Shown one piece after another: positions 43,112 to 51,677 of a stretch of 64,000 nt of DNA. The notes under the pieces were generated by a model. It searched no databases and was not told where the DNA came from. It saw nothing but the letters and a program-made list of their open reading frames with translations. Every line of letters starts with the position of its first letter. The stretch's first letter is position 1. A program made the position numbers and the translations under genes. Source of the stretch: Dyadobacter chenwenxiniae (GTDB lineage: Bacteria; Bacteroidota; Bacteroidia; Cytophagales; Spirosomataceae); the NCBI RefSeq assembly GCF_022869785.1, contig NZ_CP094997.1, positions 7,011,001-7,075,000 on the forward strand. Reading direction: 5' to 3'.

Positions 43112-44229
43112 AGCGCATTGCCCACGTAAACTCTCCCAAAGATCTCGAATCGTTCATCGATTTTCCCCACGAGTTATATAAGGAAAATCCAAACTACGTT
43201 CCGGAGCTTTTTATCGCACAAAGAGACATGCTTTCTCCGAAGAAGCATCCCTTTTATGAACATTCGGAAGTGAAGCTGTTTCTGGCTTACGAGGGAGAGA
43301 AGATTGTGGGACGTGTTGCGGCGATTGATAACCGCAATCACAATGCGTTTACAGGCAGAAAAGACGGCTTTTTTGGTTTTTTTGATACGATCAATGACCA
43401 GGAAGTTGTAGATCTGCTGATCGGGCAGGCGGCTGAATGGGTTAAATCCAAAGGCGCAGATACGCTGATAGGACCGGTCAATTTGTCGACCAACGACACT
43501 GTGGGTTTGCTGATTGAAGGATATGACAAGCCGCCAATGGCTATGATGCCTTACAATCCGCCCTATTATGTGCCTTTGCTTGAAAATACAGGTCTTGTAA
43601 AAAAGACCGATTTGCTTGCTTACGAGATCAATGTAAACGAGGCGAATGACAAGTCAGTGAGGCTGATCGAAGCATTGGAAGGAAGATTGAAAAGAAGCGG
43701 CATTACGATTCGCAAGATCAATTTGAAGGATTTCAAGGGTGAGGTGGCCAAGATCAGGGAAATTTACAACAGTGCCTGGGACAAGAACCTGGGCTTTGTT
43801 CCGATGACCGAAAAGGAATTTGATTACCTGGCCAATGATTTGAAATTAGTCCTTGATCCGAATTTTTGTCTTGTCGCAGAAAAGGATAACAAGCTGGTAG
43901 GTTTTGTGCTGGGCATCCCGGACATTAACCAGATCCAGATTAAGATCAAAAAAGGACGTTTGTTGCCAACCGGAATTTTTAAATTATTGTTTGGCAAAAA
44001 AAATATAACCCGCATTCGCGTACTAACGTTGGGCGTGATTGAAGGATATCGCAAAATGGGCATAGAAGCCTGTTTATACGGCCATATCATCAAAAACACC
44101 TACGGCACAAAAGTCACAGGTGGCGAATGTTCATGGATGCTGGAAGGCAATTATCTGATGAATCACGCCATCGAGCAAATCAACGGAAAGCTGTACAAGC
44201 GGTACAGACTGTTGGAAAAAGAAATATGA
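43108..44229 (+). CDS. GNAT-fold acyltransferase, candidate bacterial ceramide synthase (bCerS-like)
   Basis: 373 residues with no membrane segment. Two GNAT-like halves are suggested: an N-terminal part (LFLAYEGEKIVGRVAAIDNRNHNAFTG, FDTINDQEVVDLLIGQAAEWVKSKGAD, GPVNLSTNDTVGLLI) and a C-terminal one (FCLVAEKDNKLVGFVLGIPDINQI, LTLGVIEGYRKMGIEACLYGHI). In Caulobacter a GNAT-superfamily protein N-acylates the sphingoid base. The overlap here with spt on one side and the epimerase gene on the other (ATGA at both ends) matches that pathway. The acyl donor and exact step are inferred. Confidence 0.72.
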   Translation: MKRIAHVNSPKDLESFIDFPHELYKENPNYVPELFIAQRDMLSPKKHPFYEHSEVKLFLAYEGEKIVGRVAAIDNRNHNAFTGRKDGFFGFFDTINDQEVVDLLIGQAAEWVKSKGADTLIGPVNLSTNDTVGLLIEGYDKPPMAMMPYNPPYYVPLLENTGLVKKTDLLAYEINVNEANDKSVRLIEALEGRLKRSGITIRKINLKDFKGEVAKIREIYNSAWDKNLGFVPMTEKEFDYLANDLKLVLDPNFCLVAEKDNKLVGFVLGIPDINQIQIKIKKGRLLPTGIFKLLFGKKNITRIRVLTLGVIEGYRKMGIEACLYGHIIKNTYGTKVTGGECSWMLEGNYLMNHAIEQINGKLYKRYRLLEKEI

Positions 44230-45251
44230 AAGAGAAAGTATTCATAACGGGGGCGAGCGGTTTTATCGGTTATCATCTGGTAGAAGCTGCACTGGAAGCA
44301 GGCATGGAAGTGCATGCAGCAACCAGGCCCACCAGCGACCTGACGTTTCTGAAAAAGCTGCAAGGCGATTTGGAAAAGACCGGAAAAGGACCGCTGACTT
44401 TTGTGAATACAAATTTTGATTCAAGGGATTCCTTGAAAGAATTACTGGAAAATGGAGGCTATTCCTACATTATCCATGCAGCAGGAGTGACCAAGGCTAA
44501 GAAAACGGCTGTTTACAATAAAGTCAATGCAGAATATTCCCTGCATCTGGCGCAAGCGGCCATGTCAGCCAATATTCCTTTAAAACGCTTTGTTTTTCTA
44601 AGCAGTCTGGCCGCTATTGGCCCGCTGGCTTATGCTGAACAGCAGCTTATCACAGAGGAAACATTGCCCATTCCTGTGACAGATTATGGTAAAAGTAAAT
44701 TGCTGGCTGAGCAAAATCTCGAGCAAGTGAGCGGCTTACCATTAACCATCATCCGTCCGACTGCCGTTTATGGTCCCGGTGAAAAGGATTTGTTTATTCT
44801 TTTCAAAACACTGAACAATGGATTGGATGCATATATAGGCAAGGGCCCGCAACGGCTCAGCTTCGTTTATGTAAAAGATCTTGTGGCTGCCACCATGGCT
44901 GCAATGCTGGAAAACCAGCGCGAAATCACAGTATATAATATTTCCGACGGACAGGCTTACGACCGCTATGCATTCGCAGACCGGTTCCGGGAAATCAGCG
45001 GTAAAAACATATTCAGGGCACATTTACCTTGGTTTTTGGTAAGGTTAATGGCTGGTTTACTGGACTTTATCTATGGATTTACCTCCGTAACCCCGGTTTT
45101 AAACAGGGAAAAACTCAAAGAGCTCACAGCTGCAAACTGGATCTGTAGCATAGACGCAGCCAGGAACAGCCTGCACTATACACCGCAATATGACTTGCGG
45201 CAGGGAATGCAGGAAACCCTAATGTGGTACAAAGAAAATAAGTGGCTATAA
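44226..45251 (+). CDS. NAD-dependent epimerase/dehydratase family, candidate ceramide reductase (CerR-like)
   Basis: 341 residues. Extended SDR with VFITGASGFIGYHLVEAAL (cofactor motif), VIH-type AAGVTKAK, the Ser region FVFLSSLAAIGPLA, and YxxxK as YGKSKLLAE. A hydrophobic segment near residues 265-280 (PWFLVRLMAGLLDFIYGF) could touch the membrane. In bacterial ceramide synthesis CerR, an epimerase-type protein, reduces the 3-keto group. ATG 44226 overlaps the previous stop; a longer start at 44127 would lie inside that gene. Confidence 0.75.
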   Translation: MKEKVFITGASGFIGYHLVEAALEAGMEVHAATRPTSDLTFLKKLQGDLEKTGKGPLTFVNTNFDSRDSLKELLENGGYSYIIHAAGVTKAKKTAVYNKVNAEYSLHLAQAAMSANIPLKRFVFLSSLAAIGPLAYAEQQLITEETLPIPVTDYGKSKLLAEQNLEQVSGLPLTIIRPTAVYGPGEKDLFILFKTLNNGLDAYIGKGPQRLSFVYVKDLVAATMAAMLENQREITVYNISDGQAYDRYAFADRFREISGKNIFRAHLPWFLVRLMAGLLDFIYGFTSVTPVLNREKLKELTAANWICSIDAARNSLHYTPQYDLRQGMQETLMWYKENKWL

Positions 45252-45354
45252 CATTTCAGGGTATCTAATCGATCATTACACCGGGTTCCCGTCAGGAAAC
45301 TCATGTTTATGATGCATGGCAAAGTCATGAAAAAACACGTTACGACGTTCAAAA

Positions 45355-47922
45355 ATGAAAACATTAATTAAGTCGGTATGGTTAAAAGTTTTCCTGATTA
45401 TCTGTCTCGTACAGATCATTTCAGGAACGGCCATAGCGCAAAGCACCTCAATTAAAGGAACCGTTACCGACGCAAAAACAGGCGAAACATTGCCGTTTGT
45501 GTCCATCCTGATCCCGGGAACAACAATGGGGACAGCCTCCGATGCAGACGGAAAATATGCGATGACATTGCGCGAAGATTACAAAACCGTAAAATTCACC
45601 TACGTAGGATATCTCAGCATTGAAAAACCCATTACTCCAGGCATCGATCAGGTGATTAATGTGAAAATGTCGGTGGATGCTTCCATGCTGAAAGAAGTAA
45701 CCATTAAAGGAAGAGGACGATACAGAAACAAGGATAACCCGGCTGTTCAGCTGATCCGCGAAGTGATTGCGCACAAAGACCAGAATAAAATGGCGGCTAA
45801 TGACTTCGTGGAGTATGAGCAGTATGAAAAGATCTCGTTTGCGCTGAGCAACCTCTCGGACAATTTCAAGGAGAAACGCATTTTCAAGAATTACCAATTC
45901 CTTTTTGAGGATCAGGATTCGACTGCCATGGGCGGGAAGAATATGTTGCCTGCTTACATCCAGGAAAAGCTTTCGCAGGTTTATTTCCGCAAAAATCCTT
46001 ATACCAAAAAGCAATGGGTGCTGGCGAACAGAAGGGCTGAATTCGACGCGAAATTTGTGGATAATGACGGTCTGAGCGCCTATTTCAACAGGTTATATGA
46101 AGATATTAATCTGTATGAAAATGACATTTCCATTGCGACTAACCTGTTACTGAGCCCGATCGCGAATTCCGCACCGACGTTCTATAAGTTCTTCATTCGT
46201 GATACGATCAAGACAGAAACGCCATGGTTGGTTGAATTGGGATTTGTGCCACGAAATAAAACAGACATGCTGTTCGAAGGCAAGCTGTTTATCACGTTGG
46301 ATGGAAATTATGGAGTTCAAAATGCTTATCTGACTGTCAACAAAGACATTAACCTCAATTTCATGCGTGACCTCGAAGCACGTCTGGAATATGAAAAAGG
46401 ACCGGACGGACGCTATCACCCAACGAAGACAACATTGGGCATGGAGTTCGCATTAGGCGAGAAAAATGCAGGTTTTTATGGCCAGCGCGTGGTGAATTTT
46501 AAAAACTACACCATTAACCAAAGCCGGCCCGACAGTGTTTACCGCGGACCCAGGGAAGAAATCGTGTTCAATCCTGATGTAAAAACCGGTGAAGCATTCT
46601 GGGCTGGCGTGAGACATTTGCCCCTGGAAAAAATGGAGCTGAACATTTACCGAAATGTGGATACCCTCCAGACCATTCCGTCATTCCGCAGGACCATGGA
46701 CATTGCTACGCTTTTCTTATCCGGTTATAAATCGTTTGGAAAAGTGGAAGTAGGGCCGGTGAACACATTTTACAGTTTCAACCCGGTTGAGGGTTTCAGG
46801 CTGCGTTTTGGCGGACGGACTACAACCGATTTCAGCAAGCGCTTCTACCTGGAGACTTATGCAGCTTACGGTTTCAAGGACCAGAGATGGAAATACTTTT
46901 TGAGCGGGACTTATTCATTCAATAACAAATCCGTTTACCATTTCCCGCTGAACTACATCCGCGCCAGTTACCAACGTGATACCAAGATTCCGGGTCAGGA
47001 TTTGCAGTTTGTGCAGGAAGACAACTTCCTCTTGTCATTCAAAAGGGGCGATAACAACCGCTGGCTTTACAATGACGTGTACAAGCTGGAATATGTGCGT
47101 GAGTTCGAAAGCCGCTTTTCATACAAGATCGGTTTTACCAACTGGAAACAAACCCCAGCGGGAATTTTGAAATACGAAAGGCTTGATAAAGAAGGTAGTT
47201 TAGAGAATGTGGGAGGCCTGAGCAACACAGAAGCGAATCTGGAAGTGCGCTATGCACCGCATGAGCAATATTACCAGGGAAAATTGTATCGCACGCCGAT
47301 CATTAATAAATACCCGATTTTCACCTTGCGCTACAATGCAGGTTTAAAAGGTGTTTTTGAAGGTCAAAACCGGTATCACAACGTTTCAGCCAACATTGCA
47401 AAGCGTGTTTACCTTTCGCAGTTTGGTTATGCGGACGTAACGGCCGAGGGAAGTTACATTTTTGGTAGCAATGTCCTTTTTCCGCTGCTTACCATCCACC
47501 GCGCCAACCAGACTTATGCTTACCAGCTCAACAGCTATAACCTGATGAACTTCCTGGAATTTGTGAGCGATCATTATGCCAGTCTGGATGTGCAGTATTA
47601 TATGAACGGGTTTCTTTTCAACAAAATACCATTGTTGAAAAAACTGAAACTGAGAGAGGTTTTCAGCTTCAAGGGGCTGATGGGCGGACTTCGGGATGAG
47701 AACAATCCAATGAATAGCCCTGGACTTTTCCGCTTTCCGGTGGATGAGAACGGCAAGCCGATCAGTTACACATTATCCCGGGAACCTTACATTGAAGGAA
47801 GCGTCGGCATAGCCAACATTTTCAAGCTGTTAAGAGTGGATCTTGTAAAACGTTTTACCTATCTCGACAACCCGAATGTTTCGGAGTGGGGGATCAGGGC
47901 GCGTTTCAGGCTTGATTTTTAA
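45355..47922 (+). CDS. DUF5686 outer-membrane protein with carboxypeptidase-like regulatory domain
   Basis: 855 residues. Signal peptide (residues ~1-29, ending AIAQ), then a CarboxypepD_reg-like beta-sandwich (TSIKGTVTDAKTGETLPFVSILIPGTTMGTASDADGKYAM, ~30-115). The remainder is DUF5686, ending in strands with a terminal Phe (ARFRLDF), as in outer-membrane beta barrels. Such proteins resemble TonB-dependent receptors in layout but lack an obvious plug. Its location inside the lipid cluster might point to lipid placement in the outer membrane; this is inference. Confidence 0.85.
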   Translation: MKTLIKSVWLKVFLIICLVQIISGTAIAQSTSIKGTVTDAKTGETLPFVSILIPGTTMGTASDADGKYAMTLREDYKTVKFTYVGYLSIEKPITPGIDQVINVKMSVDASMLKEVTIKGRGRYRNKDNPAVQLIREVIAHKDQNKMAANDFVEYEQYEKISFALSNLSDNFKEKRIFKNYQFLFEDQDSTAMGGKNMLPAYIQEKLSQVYFRKNPYTKKQWVLANRRAEFDAKFVDNDGLSAYFNRLYEDINLYENDISIATNLLLSPIANSAPTFYKFFIRDTIKTETPWLVELGFVPRNKTDMLFEGKLFITLDGNYGVQNAYLTVNKDINLNFMRDLEARLEYEKGPDGRYHPTKTTLGMEFALGEKNAGFYGQRVVNFKNYTINQSRPDSVYRGPREEIVFNPDVKTGEAFWAGVRHLPLEKMELNIYRNVDTLQTIPSFRRTMDIATLFLSGYKSFGKVEVGPVNTFYSFNPVEGFRLRFGGRTTTDFSKRFYLETYAAYGFKDQRWKYFLSGTYSFNNKSVYHFPLNYIRASYQRDTKIPGQDLQFVQEDNFLLSFKRGDNNRWLYNDVYKLEYVREFESRFSYKIGFTNWKQTPAGILKYERLDKEGSLENVGGLSNTEANLEVRYAPHEQYYQGKLYRTPIINKYPIFTLRYNAGLKGVFEGQNRYHNVSANIAKRVYLSQFGYADVTAEGSYIFGSNVLFPLLTIHRANQTYAYQLNSYNLMNFLEFVSDHYASLDVQYYMNGFLFNKIPLLKKLKLREVFSFKGLMGGLRDENNPMNSPGLFRFPVDENGKPISYTLSREPYIEGSVGIANIFKLLRVDLVKRFTYLDNPNVSEWGIRARFRLDF

Positions 47923-47953
47923 GGAGAACAAAGAAATACGACACCAATTATAT

Positions 47954-48667
47954 ATGAATTACGCAATTATAGCGGCCGGGGAAGGGTCACGTTTGGCAAG
48001 GGAGGGCTTCAAGCATCCCAAACCAATGGTGACGCTTTATGGGGAAATGCTGATAGACAGGCTAATAGGGATTTTTATGCGTAACAATGCAGAAAAAATC
48101 ATGATCATTATCAATGAAGAATCTGCCGAACTGGAAAGTCACCTGTCAGACCTGAGCCTGACATTGCCGATTCAGATTGTCAAAAAATCAACGCCGAGCT
48201 CGCTGCATAGCGTGTACGAACTGCTGGGAAGCGACCCGGAACTGGAAGCCATCTGCCTGACGACAACGGACACGGTTTTTAAGGAAGAGGAATTCACAGC
48301 CTACATTCAGGAATTTGCAGCGAATGAGAAACTGGGCGGCCTGATGGCTGTTACCACGTTTATTGACGACGAAAGTCCTTTGTATGTAACAGTGGATGAT
48401 GCAGATAACATTACAGCGTTCACGGATAAAAACACCACGCAAACGCGCTTCGTCTCCGGCGGGATTTATTGCCTCAGGAAAGAAGCGATTGCGCTGGTAA
48501 GCGAAGCAGTGCATGGCGGTGTGAGCCGGATGCGCAATTTTCAACGGCAGTTGCTGGAAAACGACATTCATCTGAAAGCTTACCCGTTTTCGAAAATTGT
48601 GGATGTGGACCACGTGCAGGATATTAAAACAGCCGAGCTTTTTTTAAGCCCCGAAACTGCTGTTTGA
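47954..48667 (+). CDS. Nucleotidyltransferase (NTP_transferase / MobA-like)
   Basis: 237 residues. GT-A-like nucleotidyltransferase: MNYAIIAAGEGSRLAREGFKHPKPM holds the GxGxR...PKP signature for NTP and phosphate binding, and CLTTTDTVF carries the metal-binding Asp. Relatives make CDP-, GDP- or UDP-activated alcohols and sugars (for example phosphocholine or inositol-phosphate cytidylyltransferases). Since a CDP-alcohol phosphotransferase gene lies two genes downstream, a CDP-activated headgroup is the best guess. ATG 47954; the upstream in-frame ATG overlaps the previous gene. Confidence 0.8.
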   Translation: MNYAIIAAGEGSRLAREGFKHPKPMVTLYGEMLIDRLIGIFMRNNAEKIMIIINEESAELESHLSDLSLTLPIQIVKKSTPSSLHSVYELLGSDPELEAICLTTTDTVFKEEEFTAYIQEFAANEKLGGLMAVTTFIDDESPLYVTVDDADNITAFTDKNTTQTRFVSGGIYCLRKEAIALVSEAVHGGVSRMRNFQRQLLENDIHLKAYPFSKIVDVDHVQDIKTAELFLSPETAV

Positions 48668-48730
48668 TTAAAAATAAATTGAGTAACCGACACCAATAAA
48701 GGCAGGAGCGTTCAGCCTGCCGCAGCGTAA

Positions 48731-49600
48731 ATGAGTGATTTAAACATATTAGGCGTTCCCAGGAACCGCAAGTTCTCGCCTAACCACATTGGAAATGATG
48801 ATGCGATTTTTTCTTTGACAGCAAAGGAATTAGAAAAAATGGGATGCAAAGTGCGGATCAGTTTTGAGGATGATTTTTTGAATAACGAGAACATTGCCGA
48901 ACAAAAGATCTTCACAATGGCCCGCCAGAAGGAAGTGGTAAAAAAATTGCAGGTTTTAGAGGAGAACGGTGCTCAGGTCATCAACTCAGCATTCGGCATA
49001 GAAAATTGCTTCCGCACCAACCTGACCAATGCATTGAACCTGAACAACATCCCGGTTGCCGAAAGCTACATTGTGCCGACGGATTATACGGGTGACGAAG
49101 TTTTTGATGCAATTACAGGAAAGGGATATTGGATCAAAAGGGGCGATTTTCACGCTATTCATAAGGAAGACGTTTCATTTGCCGCGTCGCGTGAGGAAGC
49201 CAGAGAGATTTTGCGTGAATATGCATTGCGGGACATTCCGGATGCTGTGATCAGCAAACATTTGATCGGTGACCTGGTGAAATTTTACGGCGTGCGTGGG
49301 ACAGATTTTTTCTTTTGGTTTTATCCATATGACAACAACCATCATAAATATGTTGAATATCAAAACATTAACGGCAATTCAGCTTACTATCCATTCGATG
49401 CGGATCAATTGAAGGTTGTTGCAACCGAAGCGGCAGGAGCTGTTGGAGTAGATGTTTACGGTGGCGACGCCATTGTTGGTAAGGACGGCAGCTTCGGCAT
49501 TATCGACTTGAATGACTGGCCCAGTTTCGCGCCATGCCGCGACCAGGCCGCAGGACACATTGCCCGGATGATTTACGAGAAATTTACAAAAAGCAATTAA
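48731..49600 (+). CDS. ATP-grasp-like protein of unknown substrate
   Basis: 289 residues, soluble. The layout fits ATP-grasp: a Rossmann-like first part (LNILGVPRNRKFSPNHIGNDDAIF), a Lys in the central domain (GKGYWIKRGDFHA), and a C-terminal metal/ATP site (VYGGDAIVGKDGSFGIIDLNDWPSF with D-x-N). Family members ligate or phosphorylate small molecules, including inositol polyphosphates (ITPK type). The TAATG junction couples it to the CDP-alcohol phosphotransferase gene, so it may prepare the headgroup. Substrate unproven. Confidence 0.65.
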   Translation: MSDLNILGVPRNRKFSPNHIGNDDAIFSLTAKELEKMGCKVRISFEDDFLNNENIAEQKIFTMARQKEVVKKLQVLEENGAQVINSAFGIENCFRTNLTNALNLNNIPVAESYIVPTDYTGDEVFDAITGKGYWIKRGDFHAIHKEDVSFAASREEAREILREYALRDIPDAVISKHLIGDLVKFYGVRGTDFFFWFYPYDNNHHKYVEYQNINGNSAYYPFDADQLKVVATEAAGAVGVDVYGGDAIVGKDGSFGIIDLNDWPSFAPCRDQAAGHIARMIYEKFTKSN

Positions 49601-50571
49601 TGGATCCAGTTATAAAGCGCCCCGAAACGACCATTACTGAACCTGAAATTTCAGCATTCGAAAGTTCGCTGAAATCCAATGATACGGAAGAACAGATCGA
49701 CATTTGGTTTTATCGGCCTATCGGATATCAAATAGCCTTGTTTTGCGCCAAAATAGGGTTACGGCCCAATCCGGTTACCATTATCAGTATTTTCTTCGGC
49801 GTGGCAGCCGGGATCTTGTTTTACTACCAGGAGCTGTGGATCAATGTGATCGGGATGTTGCTGCTGGTATTTGCCAATTCGCTGGATAGCGCGGATGGTC
49901 AGCTGGCCAGGATGACGAATGATAAAAGCCGGTTGGGAAGGATTTTGGATGGTGCTGCGGGTGATTTCTGGTTCATTGCGATTCACATTGCGATTTGCCT
50001 CAGGAGCATGAATGAGGGCTGGAGCGCCTGGATTTGGGTCCCGGGTGTGCTTGCGGGGGCGTCGCACGTGGTGCAATCCGCGATGGCAGATTATTACCGG
50101 AATGTGCATTTGTTTTTTATTAAAGGAACATCGGGAAGTGAGCTGGACAACAGCCGTGATTTGCAAAAGGAATACGACAGCCTGAGCTGGAAATCGGATT
50201 TTGGAATGAAATTCATTGCCCGGACTTATCTCAATTACACGAAGTTGCAGGAAAGCTTTTCGCCGCATTTGCAGAAGTTGCTGGGTTTGGTTCGTGAAAA
50301 ATATAAAACAGGCTTGCCAAAAGATCTGGTTACCGATTTTCGGGCGCATAACAAGCCATTGATGAAGTATACAAACATTGTCCAGTTCAACACGAGGGTG
50401 CTATTCCTGTTCCTTTGGCTCTTTCTGGACCAATCGTGGATTTATTTCTTCTTCGATATGTTTGTCCTTAACCCCATTCTGATTTACATGATCGTAAACC
50501 AGGAGAAAGTGAGCCGTTATTTTTATCAAAAGATTCTGACTGGAAAAACGAATGAGTTCCAAGGCGTATAA
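49600..50571 (+). CDS. CDP-alcohol phosphatidyltransferase family protein
   Basis: 323 residues, about six transmembrane helices with a long soluble loop (~175-240). The family motif is clear: D96-x2-D99-G-x2-A-R104-x8-G113-x3-D117, but the last Asp is D122, four residues after D117 instead of the canonical three. These enzymes move a phospho-alcohol from a CDP-activated donor to an acceptor in the inner membrane. In this cluster the acceptor might be ceramide. ATG 49600 overlaps the previous stop by one base (TAATG). Confidence 0.82.
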   Translation: MDPVIKRPETTITEPEISAFESSLKSNDTEEQIDIWFYRPIGYQIALFCAKIGLRPNPVTIISIFFGVAAGILFYYQELWINVIGMLLLVFANSLDSADGQLARMTNDKSRLGRILDGAAGDFWFIAIHIAICLRSMNEGWSAWIWVPGVLAGASHVVQSAMADYYRNVHLFFIKGTSGSELDNSRDLQKEYDSLSWKSDFGMKFIARTYLNYTKLQESFSPHLQKLLGLVREKYKTGLPKDLVTDFRAHNKPLMKYTNIVQFNTRVLFLFLWLFLDQSWIYFFFDMFVLNPILIYMIVNQEKVSRYFYQKILTGKTNEFQGV

Positions 50572-51565
50572 AGCCCTTTTCATGGCCGTAGGCATCCTGT
50601 CACTGGGTTATATGATCTATGGCACGGGGCCGCTTGTGATTTGGGAAAATATAAACAGGACTGGCATCTGGTTCATCCCCGTTATCGGGAGCTGGCTGGT
50701 GATTTACGTTCTGAATGCGCTGGCATTCCGGTCGATTATCCGGGAGCCGAATTTGCCGGAAAGCAATCTTTCGTTTTGGTCTGTTTTAAAGCTGACGATC
50801 TCGGGATATGCGATCAATTACATTACGCCATTTGTGGCATTGGGCGGCGAGCCTTACCGGATTTTGGAGCTGAAACCTGCATTAGGAATTCAAAAAGCCA
50901 CTTCTTCGGTGTTGCTTTACAGCTTAATGCATATGTTTTCGCACGTGATTTTCTGGCTGGTTTCCATCGTTTTGATCGTCGCCGTTGTGCCTTTGAATGA
51001 TATAATGCTGGTTGGATGCGGCATATTGCTGGTTACGGGACTGGTTTTGGGATATTGGTTTATCAATGTTTATAAAAAAGGTTTTACGGTAAGCACGTTC
51101 CGTCTTTTGGAAAAAATCCCTTTTGTAAAAACCAAGGCGAGGGCATTTGCATTAAAGAATTCGGAAACATTATACGAAGTCGACGACCAGATCCGCATTT
51201 TATATGCCGAAAGGAGAAACATTTTTTACCTGTCGTTGTTTTATGAATTCACGGCAAGGGTCATTGGTTGCGCAGAGATCTTTTTCACTGCCCACGCCAT
51301 TGGATTGGGCATGTCTTTGTCGGAATCACTGATCATCAGCTCGGGATCATCGCTCTTTGCCAACCTGATTTTCTTCTTCCCGATGCAGCTGGGCACTAGG
51401 GAAGGCGGGCTCGCATTAGCATTAAGCAGCGTAGGATTTGCAGCAGCGCAGGGAATTTTCATCGGCATCGTCATGCGGATCAGAGAAATAGTCTGGATCA
51501 TCATTGGATTGGCATTGATGAGTAAAAAGGTGAAAGTGAAGGAGGAAGTAGCTTTGGCAGAATGA
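50552..51565 (+). CDS. Lysylphosphatidylglycerol synthase TM-region / UPF0104 flippase-like protein
   Basis: 337 residues, roughly eight membrane helices. Family marks include ISGYAINYITPFVALGGEPYRI, FEFTARVIGCAEIFF and FPMQLGTREGGLALAL. Members relate to the membrane part of MprF, which flips modified lipids across the inner membrane. Overlap of 20 bp with the phosphotransferase gene suggests it moves that enzyme's lipid product. This role is inferred. Confidence 0.8.
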   Translation: MSSKAYKALFMAVGILSLGYMIYGTGPLVIWENINRTGIWFIPVIGSWLVIYVLNALAFRSIIREPNLPESNLSFWSVLKLTISGYAINYITPFVALGGEPYRILELKPALGIQKATSSVLLYSLMHMFSHVIFWLVSIVLIVAVVPLNDIMLVGCGILLVTGLVLGYWFINVYKKGFTVSTFRLLEKIPFVKTKARAFALKNSETLYEVDDQIRILYAERRNIFYLSLFYEFTARVIGCAEIFFTAHAIGLGMSLSESLIISSGSSLFANLIFFFPMQLGTREGGLALALSSVGFAAAQGIFIGIVMRIREIVWIIIGLALMSKKVKVKEEVALAE

Positions 51566-51572
51566 CTTAGTG

Positions 51573-51671
51573 ATCGGCTGTCGGCAATCGGCTGTCGGCA
51601 ATCGGGCGCATTTGATTTAATATATTTTTATAAACTACAAAAGGCTGGAAGCTGACTGCCGAAAGCCGAAG
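51573..51671. repeat. CGGCTGTCGGCA tandem repeat with inverted partner
   Basis: ATCGGCTGTCGGCA occurs twice head to tail (51573-51586, 51587-51600) with a partial third copy, and the near reverse complement GACTGCCGAAAGCCGAAG is at 51654-51671. The AT-rich centre would be a loop. It resembles in design the AGTTTA array near 1.3 kb and may end transcription before the HAD gene. Confidence 0.6.
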
Positions 51672-51677
51672 TACACA

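Noticed and set aside
51573..51600. Phase-variation tract in the CGGCTGTCGGCA repeat
   Set aside because: The repeat is between genes, the unit is not within a coding region, and only two full copies exist.
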